Positions 11,244-22,190 of a stretch of 64,000 nt of DNA are shown in pieces. The position numbers were made by a program, and so were the translations under genes. The stretch spans positions 11,832,363 through 11,896,362 of the forward strand of contig OZ025869.1 of NCBI GenBank assembly GCA_964019415.1, in the 5' to 3' direction. Numbering within the stretch: the stretch's first letter is position 1; each line of letters begins with the position of its first letter. The stretch comes from Ianthella basta (Eukaryota; Porifera; Demospongiae; Verongiida; Ianthellidae). Below the pieces are notes generated by a model that was given only the letters and a program-made list of their open reading frames with translations, was not told the origin of the DNA and searched no databases.

Positions 11244-11366
11244 TAATGATGGTAGAACCAGTTGCTTTAGCTGTTGCAATTGGTGGCAAGACCCTTTACT
11301 ACAGAGAATTGATGCAGATGTGTATTTTTGCATACATGGCAAACATCAGGAATTGCACTTTAAAGC

Positions 11367-11543
11367 TAAAGTAGAACCTGTCTTAGACAGCCCCCTGTAT
11401 AGGCCAGGACTAACGGACCTGTATAGAGATAGAGGTGGCTGCTCTGCAGAGGTGCCTTAGTACTATTTGGAGTCAGGGAGGCTGGATGCTTTAGAGAGGT
11501 GGCTAACCAACTCAGTGACCATCTTAGACAGGTTCCACTGCAT
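11367..11543. mobile_element. TA-flanked MITE family, copy 1
   Basis: The ends are inverted: tagaacctgtcttagaca on the left and tgtctaagatggt/gacaggttccactgcata on the right. Four further copies (38.2, 40.1, 42.9 and 45.8 kb) share the internal aggtggctg blocks. This copy has the most diverged left end. Confidence 0.6.
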
Positions 11544-11549
11544 AACATT

Positions 11550-12120
11550 ATATGGTGTAGTGAATAATGTGTGGTACGTGATTAGAGTTCACAAAATATG
11601 AAGAAATGTGGAATTTCAAAGCTGTAGAAAGAGTGGGGCAGCTCAAAGGATTAAGAAAATGCTTGATGCTGCAAAGATCAGGAAGAGCTTGGTGCATCTT
11701 ATTATATTGGAGCTAGGCCAATTTTTTGTTCGCACTACTCTCCGGAACCGTGCGGAGGGTTCGCAGAAAACACAGTCCTAATGTGAAAGCGCTATTTGGA
11801 GGGTGTCTTCGGCTGGTTTTTCCTGCAAAAACGTGCAAAATGAAGGTTTTGCGCCAACTCGCCATACGTTACTATAGGACACCATTTTTTTTTACAGAGG
11901 AAAGCGAGGTAGATTACGGAATTCACAGCTAATTCCCTTGTTACAAAACTCCTCCTGGGGAGATGGTGCAACGGCTTCTTTGCTGTCGTTTTAGCACAAT
12001 GTAGAAGGCTGTGGGTGACATAAGCTATATAGCGGAAAGCGCCATCTTATGCGAGTGAAAGGATGGGCACAAGTTATGTGGGTTTTAGGCTTGCGCAATG
12101 ATCTCATGACATCATTGTAA
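11550..12120. other. No clear gene
   Basis: A 68-codon frame at 11726-11932 on the plus strand is rich in Arg and Lys but is not recognised. The GC content is somewhat higher than its surroundings, suggesting remnants of an element. Confidence 0.35.
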
Positions 12121-12121
12121 T

Positions 12122-12445
12122 GTGTTTCTTCCAAACAAAGCAATTTGCAACCGTTGCAGTGCGCATATGCCGAACATTAAGGGCAACACCGAACTAACCA
12201 AGAAGTCAAGACATTCAGGGATGATGAGAGCTCTTAGGAACCGACGAAATCTGTCAAAACATCAAGACCATCACTCAACCTTCACTCACAGGAGTCAGCA
12301 CCAGGGGAAAAGCAGGAGCCAGCTAGAGGGGAGTCAGCTCAAAGGACCAACCGGGAGTCAACTCGAGAGGACAACCAAGAATCAGCTCAAAGGGGCCGTA
12401 ATGAGTCAGTTCTGTTTAATTTGGAGAGCAATACAAGACGTTTGA
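12122..12445 (+). pseudogene. Possible BED-finger transposase relic
   Basis: The N-terminal part reads KAICNRCSAHMPNIKGNTEL, which has the spacing of the start of a BED-type zinc finger (Cys-x2-Cys, then a Gly-Asn-Thr turn) found in hAT transposases and ZBED proteins. The expected His-x3-5-His/Cys pair does not follow cleanly; a Gln/Ser-rich repetitive stretch follows instead, and the frame stops at 107 codons. A decayed hAT-like transposase start is the best guess. Confidence 0.3.
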
Positions 12446-12594
12446 CCTTGCAGAAGGTGATTCATGGTGGACGAGGAATCAGCTGCGTGCAACCCAATAG
12501 CTAACTGCAACTGCAGTGTCTATAGCTACCACTCAGTAGCCAGGTTTGAAAGTGCTTTGCATCAGAAGCACTGACATCGGAAGCACCTGCGTTG

Positions 12595-12639
12595 GGCGCC
12601 GGAGCAGAGTAGAGCGCCGAAGGCGCCCTGCTCTGCTAG
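12595..12639 (+). mobile_element. Helitron 3' terminus candidate
   Basis: A GC-rich stem-loop (gcgcc gaa ggcgc with flanking cagag/ctctg pairing) ends in CTAG at 12636-12639 followed by T, the arrangement of a Helitron 3' end on the plus strand. No helicase or Rep coding sequence was seen upstream, so it would be non-autonomous. Confidence 0.45.
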
Positions 12640-14744
12640 TAATGATAATTAAGCTCATGGATGCAAAATGGAGAAAGCAAGCAACAGAACACCGTATAAT
12701 AGCAGGACGAAGTTAAGTACATATGCTAGTAAACATGCATGCATGCAGGAATACTGTTTTAGTGACTGATCAGATGATTTTTCTCCAAATCCTTTGTGTT
12801 TGTAGATACACATGCAAGGTTAGAAGCTTCCAGTTGTCATAGAGCCTATAAAACCCACTGACAGCTGATCTGTCAATGACTTTCCTACTTGAAAGTGCTA
12901 GTCAAAATAATGTTTGTCAGTCAGTAGCACCCATGCAGGAGGATTTGGCCATGGTAAAAAGTAGTTAGAGACCTCAATACTGGCTATAGGAGTGTAAATG
13001 ACATTCATGCATGCAGACAAAGAAGAACATCCCCAGTCTACCATGATGTGACTGATTCATTTTCATTTCACAATTTATACATGCATCACACACAAGCATG
13101 CCCACGAATGTTATCAATTCAATCACATTAATTCACATAATTGTAGTTATTCGTTGTGTCACAAATTTATTCCATTAACCCATTAGGACCTAATTTCAAA
13201 CTCGCACGCATGTATTGTGAGCCCAACTTAATAAATGATGGCTACGTACGAGCACTGTACTTTGCTTTTTGGTGGCTTTCCAGGCTTCCTTTGCACAAAA
13301 TGTTGACATCGAGTGTTATATTCTATGGTTCCATTCCTTAGGAAGGCTGTGGGATGCTGGTGGTCCAGCCCTAATTTCTTTACAAGCGTGTGCAGCCAAG
13401 GAAGGTGAGAATGGTAAGTGGACACTTGTATTTACTTGCTGGCACTTCTATAACCTAAAACTCTCGTCAGGTCATGGCCTGGGCAGCCTGGGCTGTTCCA
13501 CCAGGCATGATACATCAAATGCAGAACTATTACCCTATATAGCTGCAGCGATGTTTCGAATTAGCAGCAGCAGCAACACAGGTGTAAGTGGGAAGTGCGA
13601 ACTACCATACTTCCACTCCATTAGTTTAAGCGCCACCTAAAATTAATTCTAAAAAGACACGTAGACTCTACTGCGAATGTGTGCATGCGAGTTAAAGGAT
13701 AAGCATGCATTGCGGCATGCAAAGTGTGTTAAAAGATAATCACGCAGACATGTTAGCTACAGTACAGGTGTATGTACAGATAGCACACAAACCTGCCTTA
13801 ATATTATAGGTATAGGAGAGTATTGCTCAGTTAATACTGTATATATAATCTGACACAATTTAATTGCACTGTATAGTACACTTAAATAATTAAAATAATA
13901 TGAGCCAGCACTGCCTTTGGCCGCACTCGCTTCGCCTCGTGTCACCAGCTGACAAAATACCCACACACGGGAAGCCAGAGCAGTTCCTTCTCATGAGCAA
14001 CTAGCAGCAAACCTCTGCCCAAGAGCGCAACACTAGGGTCTTTCAACCTAAGCCATGTTTCATGATCACATGATTGCGTCATCCAATCAGATGCCTGCTT
14101 TTAATGTCCTGCACAAGTATACGCACAGACTGGTAAAGATTAAGTATATTAAGGATTGTCGGTGAAGAAACCTCGTTCATTAGTTAATTAAGCAGTGACA
14201 AATGTCTGGCAAGTACGTGAACCACCTTAGCAGAAACAAAAGCATTTATTGTCCACATCATAAATTAGCACAGTCATATTAAAGTTAGAATGCTTGAATG
14301 TGTATAAATAGAGGTTTCAGCAGCAATTAAAGTACAATAAAATTATAATACTCATTTGACATGCAGATCACCCTGTGCACCAAGACATCTCCATGGAGAT
14401 CTATGCTAACCTTTCCAAATTTGTGCAATGACACAGGCACATCACTGAGTAATTGTGAAATGAAACACATTTTTGTTGGAAGGATAGCTTAAACACTAAC
14501 CTGCATGTTTGAGTACGTACATGTACACTTGCTGCAAGGGCTATGTCACTATGGAGACAATGAAACTACGTATAAAGTATTGTGACTTGTTATTTTGTGT
14601 ATGCATTAGTTCTTGCTCCAATCCATTGGTAAGCGTAAGCATTAGTTTTTCAATGTTCAGCAATATTTTGAATAAACATAATTATTATTAGCTATATAAT
14701 ATATATAATGTATATTAAGTAACTTGTAATATATATATATATAA
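12640..14744. other. No clear gene
   Basis: Contains one copy of a 45-bp shared sequence (13468-13512) but no exon that I can support. A plus-strand frame at 13269-13640 lacks recognisable domains. The minus strand was searched for a CARD or membrane exon for K-B without success. Confidence 0.4.
13468..13512. repeat. 45-bp shared sequence, copy 1
   Basis: About 45 bp including atggcctgggcagcctgggc are nearly identical to 42838-42882. It is short, GC-rich and isolated in AT-rich sequence at both places. Confidence 0.6.
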
Positions 14745-14884
14745 AGAATGATTATTAGAGTGACCGCAGCATGAGAATCAGAGGCTGCTCAGCCAAGGTT
14801 GGCTTACTGGTTACTGAAAATTTTTTTTACAAAAATTAGCTTGCAGGTGAAAGTGGATAGGTGAGTATACATAGTGACTATACA

Positions 14885-15784
14885 CTAATTGATGCATAAA
14901 AGTGATTGCCTTAAATGGTACATTTGAAGAATAAGGGATATGGTTGTATTATCAGTATTCGTTAAGAGGAACTTACATTTGTCATAAGAAGAAAGATTTG
15001 TAAATGAGTTTGATAGAGTTAGGCAATGAGAAAATAATTTTTGTCTAACAGAGCTAAGAGTGTGGCAGATGATTAAAAAGTGATGCTGATCCTCCACCTC
15101 CCCACAATTACACAGTCTACACACCCTATCACTACAGGGTGTCCCAGTGTACCTCCCCACCTCCACCGCCAGGGGCAGGCATCCCGCTCGGAGGCCCGCC
15201 ATAACTCTCCTACCCCCCAGTGATCTCATAGTGAATAGATAGTCCTCTGTACCTGGACCATGTTTAATTTGCCTATATAACACTAGTCTACCACCTGAAT
15301 CAGAGCCTACTGGAATTTCGCTAACCTCTGACTTCCATTTATCTATTGAGCATCTGATTAGATATTCCCTATAATATTGTAGACTTTGATTGATGCATAA
15401 TGTTGGTGCTGAATATTCATTGGAGTGGTTGTTTTTAAAAATGTCATGGATATGGGCAATCCAATTCTTATACCCTTTATCAGATGCTAGATTACTTGCT
15501 TCAATAAATATCTGCTTATTTAATCTACCTTCAGCCATTTTGCTTAATCTGAACCAGAATCCTATGCATGAGATCTTAGTGATTGTCGTAATGGGGAGCC
15601 AGCCTAAATCACCTAGAAGAGCTACAATCGGGGCATTTCTGCCTACACCTAGGAAGCTTCTCATTAAATTATTCTGTATCTTCATTATATCACTATATCC
15701 CTTATAGCCCCACAAGAAACTGCTATATCCAATGATAGGTAAGACAAGTGATACAGGTGTAATACAGGTGAGTATAAACTTCAA
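14885..15784 (-). pseudogene. LINE ORF2 C-terminal part, frame-shifted
   Basis: This frame continues ORF2 after a frame change in the overlap 15723-15784: one frame ends HLYYTCITCLTYHWI while this one carries on with SLVLPIIGYSSFLWGYKG, the usual sequence after the reverse transcriptase in such elements. Near the C-terminus, CRLCNCGEVEDQHHFLIIC forms a C2HC zinc knuckle typical of LINE ORF2 ends. The product would be made only if the frame change were suppressed, so the element copy is probably inactive. Confidence 0.8.
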
Positions 15785-18776
15785 ATACTAGCGCTCCGCT
15801 GCTTCTAGTTTTTGCAATTAAGTAGTTTGCTGCTCTGCTTGCTGATATTGATGTGCTCTCAATTTGTTGTGCCCAGCTAAGATGTTCCGTAAATTCTACT
15901 CCTAGGTATCTGTAAATGTCTGTATAATAAATACGATATTCTCCGCATGTAAAGAGAAAATTTGAAATTTGTTTCTTCGGATGTCTGAAATGAATAATCT
16001 TGGTTTTGTCTGGATTTATGCACATTCCATTGTCAGTGCACCACTGATTAAGTGCCTGTAACAAATTATTGAGTGAGTCAGGCTTATCTGCTACTAGTAC
16101 AAGATCGTCTGCATACATGAGGGCATTCAATTGGCATGATCCAAAGGAAATCCCCTCAGCTTTTTCATTCAAATATCCAATCAAGTCGTTTATAAAAATA
16201 TTAAACAGGGTAGGGGAGAGAGGGCAGCCTTGCTTCACTCCACGCTTAATAATAATGGGGGAGGAGAGGTTGTTATCAATTTTTATGGAGCTTCTGGTAT
16301 TCGTATATAATGCCTTTATACTAGCATGAATGTTATTATTAATTCCTATATGTAATAATTTATTCCAAAGCAGTTCCCTAGGAACAGAGTCAAAGGCCTT
16401 TCTAAAGTCAACGAAACAGGCATAAGTGTCTTGCTTGCTCAATTTCCTATTTTCAATTATGAAGTATAAGGAAGATATGTGGTCCTGACAGCAGCGACCC
16501 TTACGGAACCCATTCTGTTCATCATGTAAGAGACTGTTAGATTCTAGGTAGTTGGATAGCCTGTTATTAATAATTTTAGCAAATGCCTTAGCTATGCACG
16601 ATTGCAGTGTAATGCCTCTATAGTTATTGGGATCATTTTTGTCACCTTTTCCTTTATAGATTGGCTGGATAGTGCTATTCAGCCATGCTGGGGGCACAAT
16701 TCCTGCTTCAAAACACTTCTGGAATAATCTATGGAGGTATTGGGTGACTTTGTCATCCTTAATAATACTTGAGCATATGTAATCAGGACCAGGTGCTTTA
16801 TTTTCCTCTAGTTGTGCTATGGCCTGATACACTTCTTCCAGATCAATAGGTCTATTCAGTACTTCATCATCAAATGGGGTATAACTATTGCTAGATTGTG
16901 ATCCTAAATTGCTAAATTCTGTGTCGTGGGGATTTAGGAGGGACTCAAAATGCTTTCTCCAGGTCATCATGGTTTCCTCACTGCTGGAAGTCAGTGTGTC
17001 ATCTTCTTTTATAATGAAACTAGGCAGGTCAGTAGAGTTGCACTTATCAGTATTTATTCCAATTGAGTGGTATTCTTTCCAGAACTTTTTTGTGTTAGAG
17101 GCCTTTGTTAATAAGAAGTAAATTTGTTTTTCCTTAATAAACTGTCTTTTAGCTTTACGGGTACTGAGATTGAATCTCCGCTGTTCTTTCTTGAATTTTT
17201 GCCACAGCTTGTGTTTCTTTTCTGTATTTTGTTCTACTGTCCATTCTTTCTGTATTAGTCTCAGGTTTTTCCTAGCTGAGTCCAGGTCAGAACTCCACCA
17301 TGGCTTTTTAGATGATCTGTGATGGGTTTTAGTGCTATGATTATGATACTCATTTTTAATAAGAGAGTAGAATGCGCTGTAATTTTCAATCAAATCATTG
17401 CCCTCATTGTTAGTGTCACTGGATATTGTTAGTGAGTCTAGTTCTGTTTTTAGCTCTTCAAGTACTTGTACTGGATGATTACTATTAAAAAGAGGTTTGT
17501 TTACATCTCGGTGGTATATTGGAACATGAGGTAACAGTTTAGCACTGTTTAAGCGTTGTGGTGAAGCCTTGTTGGGCATAAGTTCCGGATACGTACACTC
17601 CCAGCAAACCAGTGAGTGGTCTGGCATAGGGGAATCGGATGGGATGGAGTAGTATTCCAATATGTCCAAAACAGTTTTCACTTGAAAATTGGAGTAATTC
17701 CGGAAGTGGTCTGCCTGTACTATAGCATAGTCTACAACAGATTTCCCTACTGATGAGATTACTGTAAAGTTGTCTTTATCACTTGAGAATCTCCCATTGA
17801 GTGTGACCATATTGCAGTCTCTCAGAAAATCTATTAGCTGTTTACCATGGGAGTTAGTAGTATAGTCAATTATCTGTCTTTGGGGTAACCTAGTTTGTGT
17901 GACGTCAGACATGTCATTCAGGCTACCAATTCTAGCATTGAAATCACCACAAATCAAAATTTCTCCTTTATCCTGGAATTTCAGACATTGGCATCTTAGA
18001 GTATCGAATACATCATGAGATTTATCTCCTCTACTAGAGGCTGCTGGTGGCAAGTAGCATACACCTATGAAGATTGTGTTGTCTGGGTTATTTATTTGAG
18101 TACATGCAAGCCATAGGATGTCTTCGTGCCTTTTATCAACTACGTCAATACTAAACCTATCAAACATACTTTCCTTGACAAGCACACCCACTCCACCTGA
18201 TCCCCTCACTGCTCTTTTAGAGATGTTGGTCCTATTGTGTCCAAACCACTTATACCCCTCAATGCTTATAATCTCAGAATTTCTTAGAAATGTTTCACAC
18301 AAGCAGACTATGTCAAGATCCGTTGCTGTGATCACATTTTCCCTAAGCCTACAGTAGTCCCTCTGCACAAAACCTCTAACATTCCAGACCCCATAACTTA
18401 CTGATTGTTTTGGCCCCAGTGCATGCTCTGTGGTGGTGGAGCCCCCAGGCAATGCCTCAGATGAGCCAGCTCCCTTTCCTGGGCCTGAAGCTGGTGCCAA
18501 AGCCTGGTGAGATGGCCCGGAGGGCCGGGAGGACCCGGGAGCCATGGTCTTGGGGGAGGTGGAGGGTCGTGTACAAAACTGCGATGGTGGGGAGGGAATG
18601 ATAGTGGGAGGCTGAGTGGTGGTGGGAAAGGGTGGGTATTGAGGTGGGGACAATGCTGTGGTGTGAATGGTTTGGGAGGACCTTCTGGTCTTGCTGCTAG
18701 TTCTCGATGAAGTTTGTGTGTCTGGTTGTCGAAAAAAGGAGTGGGGCGTGTTGGGGGAGCAGAGTTGATTCTCCAA
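15723..18776 (-). CDS. LINE ORF2: endonuclease and reverse transcriptase
   Basis: The open frame is 1017 codons, but its first about 120 codons overlap ORF1 in another frame and are proline- and serine-rich, so true ORF2 probably begins near YGVWNVRG (residue 128). Apurinic endonuclease motifs follow: WNVRG, the acidic CET at 160-162, ICGDFNARIG with GDFN at 277-280, DYAIV and PDHSLV at 385-390. Reverse transcriptase motifs are VDFRKAFDSV at 789-798, GVKQGCPLSP at 846-855 and catalytic YADD at 888-891. The frame stops early after residue 1017 through an indel. How ORF2 is translated is not evident; ORF1 ends in TAA at 18398, immediately upstream of the ORF2 core. Confidence 0.9.
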   Translation of the reverse strand: MENQLCSPNTPHSFFRQPDTQTSSRTSSKTRRSSQTIHTTALSPPQYPPFPTTTQPPTIIPSPPSQFCTRPSTSPKTMAPGSSRPSGPSHQALAPASGPGKGAGSSEALPGGSTTTEHALGPKQSVSYGVWNVRGFVQRDYCRLRENVITATDLDIVCLCETFLRNSEIISIEGYKWFGHNRTNISKRAVRGSGGVGVLVKESMFDRFSIDVVDKRHEDILWLACTQINNPDNTIFIGVCYLPPAASSRGDKSHDVFDTLRCQCLKFQDKGEILICGDFNARIGSLNDMSDVTQTRLPQRQIIDYTTNSHGKQLIDFLRDCNMVTLNGRFSSDKDNFTVISSVGKSVVDYAIVQADHFRNYSNFQVKTVLDILEYYSIPSDSPMPDHSLVCWECTYPELMPNKASPQRLNSAKLLPHVPIYHRDVNKPLFNSNHPVQVLEELKTELDSLTISSDTNNEGNDLIENYSAFYSLIKNEYHNHSTKTHHRSSKKPWWSSDLDSARKNLRLIQKEWTVEQNTEKKHKLWQKFKKEQRRFNLSTRKAKRQFIKEKQIYFLLTKASNTKKFWKEYHSIGINTDKCNSTDLPSFIIKEDDTLTSSSEETMMTWRKHFESLLNPHDTEFSNLGSQSSNSYTPFDDEVLNRPIDLEEVYQAIAQLEENKAPGPDYICSSIIKDDKVTQYLHRLFQKCFEAGIVPPAWLNSTIQPIYKGKGDKNDPNNYRGITLQSCIAKAFAKIINNRLSNYLESNSLLHDEQNGFRKGRCCQDHISSLYFIIENRKLSKQDTYACFVDFRKAFDSVPRELLWNKLLHIGINNNIHASIKALYTNTRSSIKIDNNLSSPIIIKRGVKQGCPLSPTLFNIFINDLIGYLNEKAEGISFGSCQLNALMYADDLVLVADKPDSLNNLLQALNQWCTDNGMCINPDKTKIIHFRHPKKQISNFLFTCGEYRIYYTDIYRYLGVEFTEHLSWAQQIESTSISASRAANYLIAKTRSSGALVFEVYTHLYYTCITCLTYHWI

Positions 18777-19504
18777 GGAAGGTTCCTCTTCTCACATGCC
18801 TGTGTGAGCATCTCCAACGCTGTTGTAGGACCCTCACAAGACATATACTTCCATTTCCCTGTGAACTCACTGTTAGGGATAGGTTGCGTGATGGTTAGAT
18901 GTTTCAGGGGTATCCCCGGGCACTTCCTCATTTGCGATCTGACATCCTCAATTTGGTGAGTTACTGGGATCTTTCTGATAAACAGGGTAGATTTCTTTGT
19001 CTTCTGTTGGGCGCGTTCCTTTTCATCAGCACCTCTAAGCCTACTTTGGACTTCCTTTGTGGCCTTGTGTGTGGTCGTTTTGTCTGCTATTGAGCTGGTT
19101 TCAGTGTCCATATCGGCCGTTGCGCTTTTCGCGCTGGTATGTTCCGGGGCGCTATCATGGCTCTCCAGGAGCTCCAGTCTCCTGGTCAGGTCCTGATTGT
19201 CGGTTTCCAGAGAGTGCAGCCTCTCGTTGAGGATCTTCACCGTGTGGAGGAGCTCTTGCACAGCTGAGGAGAGGGCCAGACATCTGTCACAGCTCCAGGG
19301 TCTCGACGCGCCGTCTTCCCTCGCTTCAGCCACTTCTTCCTCGGTGAGAGACAGGCACCCGAAGTGGAACCATCCTCTGCAGGGGCCATCACAGCGTATT
19401 CCTTCCTCTTCGTTTCCCCGACTACCGCAGTTCCCGCAAGGCAACGCAGATGATGTTGCGTCCTCACCTCTTCTGGCGGCATCCGACCTCTTCTTTGGGG
19501 GCAT
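18398..19504 (-). CDS. LINE ORF1: PHD-finger protein
   Basis: 368 residues from an ATG at 19504. A PHD finger is clear: Cys23, Cys26, Cys38, Cys42, His47, Cys50, Cys72 and Cys75 in C4HC3 spacing, with the conserved aromatic before the second pair. A leucine-rich coiled coil follows at about residues 78-120. Next are a charged segment, an RNA-recognition-like stretch (STLFIRKIPVTHQ and following) and a proline-rich C-terminus. ORF1 proteins of this class bind element RNA, and the PHD may read chromatin. The frame is uninterrupted. Confidence 0.85.
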   Translation of the reverse strand: MPPKKRSDAARRGEDATSSALPCGNCGSRGNEEEGIRCDGPCRGWFHFGCLSLTEEEVAEAREDGASRPWSCDRCLALSSAVQELLHTVKILNERLHSLETDNQDLTRRLELLESHDSAPEHTSAKSATADMDTETSSIADKTTTHKATKEVQSRLRGADEKERAQQKTKKSTLFIRKIPVTHQIEDVRSQMRKCPGIPLKHLTITQPIPNSEFTGKWKYMSCEGPTTALEMLTQACEKRNLPWRINSAPPTRPTPFFDNQTHKLHRELAARPEGPPKPFTPQHCPHLNTHPFPPPLSLPLSFPPHHRSFVHDPPPPPRPWLPGPPGPPGHLTRLWHQLQAQERELAHLRHCLGAPPPQSMHWGQNNQ

Positions 19505-19812
19505 GGTTCAGGCGATTCGAGTGGTGCCGGACGGTACCTGGGGCGAACCTGGGATACGAAGAGTATGTTGAATAGGGTGTTTGGCCCGTTTGATACGCAG
19601 GGTTTCCAGATTTCAAGAGCGCAAGTCTACTCCTTCCCGCTCGATTTGACAGGAGATGATATACGTATGATATAATATATCACATAGCTTTATACATTGT
19701 AGTCCTAACAGGCAAATTATACAGGCAAAACACCATGTTTCTGTTTTCTACACCTATAGTAGAAAAAACGAATGTATATATGCATCAATTGTAAGAAACT
19801 TTACATGGTTCA

Positions 19813-20781
19813 TTACAAAGGCACAACTTTAACAGAGGCTGACTTTCTTTCATGCCCATCAAACTTTCCCCACGTATAGCCACCAGCAACAAACAATGTA
19901 CAACTCCCAAGTGGCACAACAGCATGGCGGTACTTCCCAATGTTCAGTTTCCCCACTTTGATCCAATGGTTGCCTTCTTGCTCTCTGACAAACCTGTAGA
20001 TGGCATCCTGGGGTTTGTGATCTTTCACACCACCAACGGAAAAGATGGAACTTTCGCATGACACTACTGTGGAGCGTAAGACAGGGAGGTCTTGTTTCCA
20101 CAAACATTTCTCGGACATTGCTGCTGGGGATTGGACAGCTTTCGCTACATCAGTGCATTTTACGCTCCAAGAATTGGAGGAAAACTCACTATCCACACAA
20201 AAGTTTGGTGACCCTGCTGTAAGGTAGATGTACCCTTCAAAGCAAACTAAGGAATGTGATCATATGCAGTTGCAGTTCTGGAGGAGTACTCCATTGCTGA
20301 GATGTGAAATTGTATACATCTACCCTGTTTACAGCTGTGCAATCTGTGCCATTTTCCTCTCCTCCACCAACAGCTAGAAGAATGTTATCATAGTGGCAAA
20401 CCGCAATTGCCATTCGTGCTCTAGGCATTGGCGAGAGTGTACTAAGCCTCCATTGACCCTCTTTCTCAAACCAGGACTACACAATGTTAGTGGGCTTATG
20501 GGTTTCTGCATCATGCCCTCCTAGCAATGGAATTTGGTCATTCACAACCACAATAGCTGCATTGCATGTTGGAGCCTCGGGCAGCGTAGACCATTCTAGA
20601 TCTTTTAGTGAGTACACGTAAATTTGGCAACTTTTGGCACGTCTTCTTCTTTTGTTGCTGAGATGTAAATTTTATTCTCAAAAATAACTGATGAAATCAC
20701 ATTCATTGTAACAGGCAAGGGCGGTAATTTTGTGCTAATGCTGCCTGTTCCACTATTCTCTTTAGGTTGAAAGACAAATTC
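19813..20781 (-). pseudogene. K-C: Kelch exon, broken
   Basis: The exon begins after a tgcatgcag acceptor in phase 0, like the K-E, K-F and K-D Kelch exons. Kelch segments are in order: NVISSVIFENKIYI, WSTLPEAP, ILLAVGGGEEN, VDVYNFTSQQWSTPPELQL, SIFSVGGVKD and VGKLNIGKYRHAVVPLG. A one-base shift before YVYSL (near 20.63 kb), an in-frame TAG in the blade 2 to 3 linker (near 20.47 kb) and a small deletion before SHSLVCFEG (near 20.26 kb) break it. It is the natural 3' end for the CARD exons at 27.5-28.5 kb, since the intervening candidate exons end in phase 0. Confidence 0.8.
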
Positions 20782-21117
20782 CTGCATGCAGGAATATTAT
20801 GCATGCATACATGATTACATGCATGAAGATTACATTTATACAATGTAGACGTATACTTACTAACTGTGCATTTAGCAATACAGAGTTCAACAGTTAGCTC
20901 TAGCTGGTGTGAGAGCAATAAAGAGCTAAGACAGACAGCATGTACATGTGCTTTGCAGAATACTAAAGCTAATGCATGAATTCATCCTATGTCAATGAGC
21001 AATAATGCAGCTGCAAGAAGGAGGGGTTGCAGGGTGTTCTAGCTTCTCTTATGGAGTCTGAAATTCCTGCTACCCCTCCCTGTCTGGGTTGTCAATGACT
21101 GCTGCTATATACATATA

Positions 21118-21745
21118 CTAGCGGACAGACCCGCCCTTCGGGCAGGTCTCTCCGCATGCTTGGCGTATGCCAGCTGACCAGACACAGGCTGGTAATGCCA
21201 TTGCTACTCAAGCCCCAGCTAGTAATGCACTGGCTGGGCATGCATGCTCTGGCAAAGGATAGTCCAGGCTGGCTTGGTGATGTCAGCGTGACTGACCTAC
21301 CATGTGTGCATGCAATTTATATGGAAGATCACCATAGACAAACAATGGATAGTTGTAAGAAGCTGATGGTTTCTGTGTGTATATAGCTTCGTACGTATAC
21401 AGACTTTCTGCAATGGAAAGCTATATAATATACAAAGGAATGCTATAATTATATGCACAAAGGAAAGCTCTATGTGTACAAAGACATCAATAGATGTAAC
21501 TGTGTAGCTACATGCTTATGTTTATAGCTATAGTACTTCTCTATAAACAACATTCCTGGTCTCACCACCAGGTGCATAAATAAAAGGTTGTTAGGACAGC
21601 CAACTCTAGAGCAACCCACATAGAATTGACCATGAGCAAAGCAGGGTGGTTCAAGGTATAGTCCAGCGACTATCAAACTTTGGCCTTGGGCTTTGTTGAT
21701 CGACATGGAAAAACAACGCGAACGCCTGGGATACGGCATACTTTT
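21118..21745 (-). mobile_element. Helitron fragment with 3' end
   Basis: A frame at 21470-21739 encodes FSMSINKAQGQSL and FYVGCSRVGCPNNLLF, the last two helicase motifs of the PIF1-like domain of Helitron RepHel proteins. Downstream on the same strand is a 9-bp stem-loop (one G-T wobble) followed by CTAG at 21121-21118 and host T, which is the Helitron 3' terminus. The Rep domain and most of the helicase are missing upstream. This is a 5'-truncated, inactive element. Confidence 0.8.
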
Positions 21746-21747
21746 CT

Positions 21748-22190
21748 TCCAAGATCCAAGATGGCCGACGGTCGGTTCATCCTGGGTTTTCGCCGCGCGC
21801 TCCTTAGCAGCAGCTTATTTCAGAACGCCTACCACCTTATATTGAGACGGGGTACAGAGTGCGACGGATGGGAACGTTTGGGCGCTATTTGTCAACGCTC
21901 GCGGGAGGAGTTCGCGAACAACGGTTGGGACTCTTCTTTTGTATTGACAGCATAGGAGCGTGTCCGGAAAACCGTATACTTTCTCCGTAGATCCAAGATG
22001 GCGGACGGTAAATTCGAGGTTTTTCGCCGCGCGCTCCTCGGCAGGAGCTTCTTTGCGCAAGTCGCCCCCCTTAGATCGAGACCGGGTGTGGCGTCCATAA
22101 TCTGGGAAAGTTTGGTCTCAATTGGTGGCCGCTCGCGGGAGCACTTCGCGGACAACCGTTCTGCTCAATCCCTCTATATCAGACAGCACG
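21748..22190. repeat. Tandem duplication of a 235-bp unit
   Basis: Two diverged units start at about 21748 and 21985. Both contain agatccaagatggc, cgccgcgcgctcct, a gatcgagac- or attgagacg-type segment and tcgcgggag, in the same order. They lie beside the Helitron fragment. Confidence 0.65.

Larger units (their letters stand above)
14745..19640 (-). mobile_element. Near full-length PHD-type LINE
   Basis: A non-LTR element on the minus strand with a 5' leader, ORF1 (18398-19504), ORF2 (18390s down to 14885) and an AT-rich tail near 14.7 kb. ORF1 carries a PHD finger and ORF2 an apurinic endonuclease plus reverse transcriptase, the layout of CR1/L2-like elements. ORF2 is broken by one frame change near 15.75 kb. 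The ends are approximate and no target-site duplication was identified. Confidence 0.9.

Noticed and set aside
16069-19571. Plus-strand frames opposite the large LINE
   Set aside because: They are antisense to ORF1 and ORF2 and contain no independent domain.
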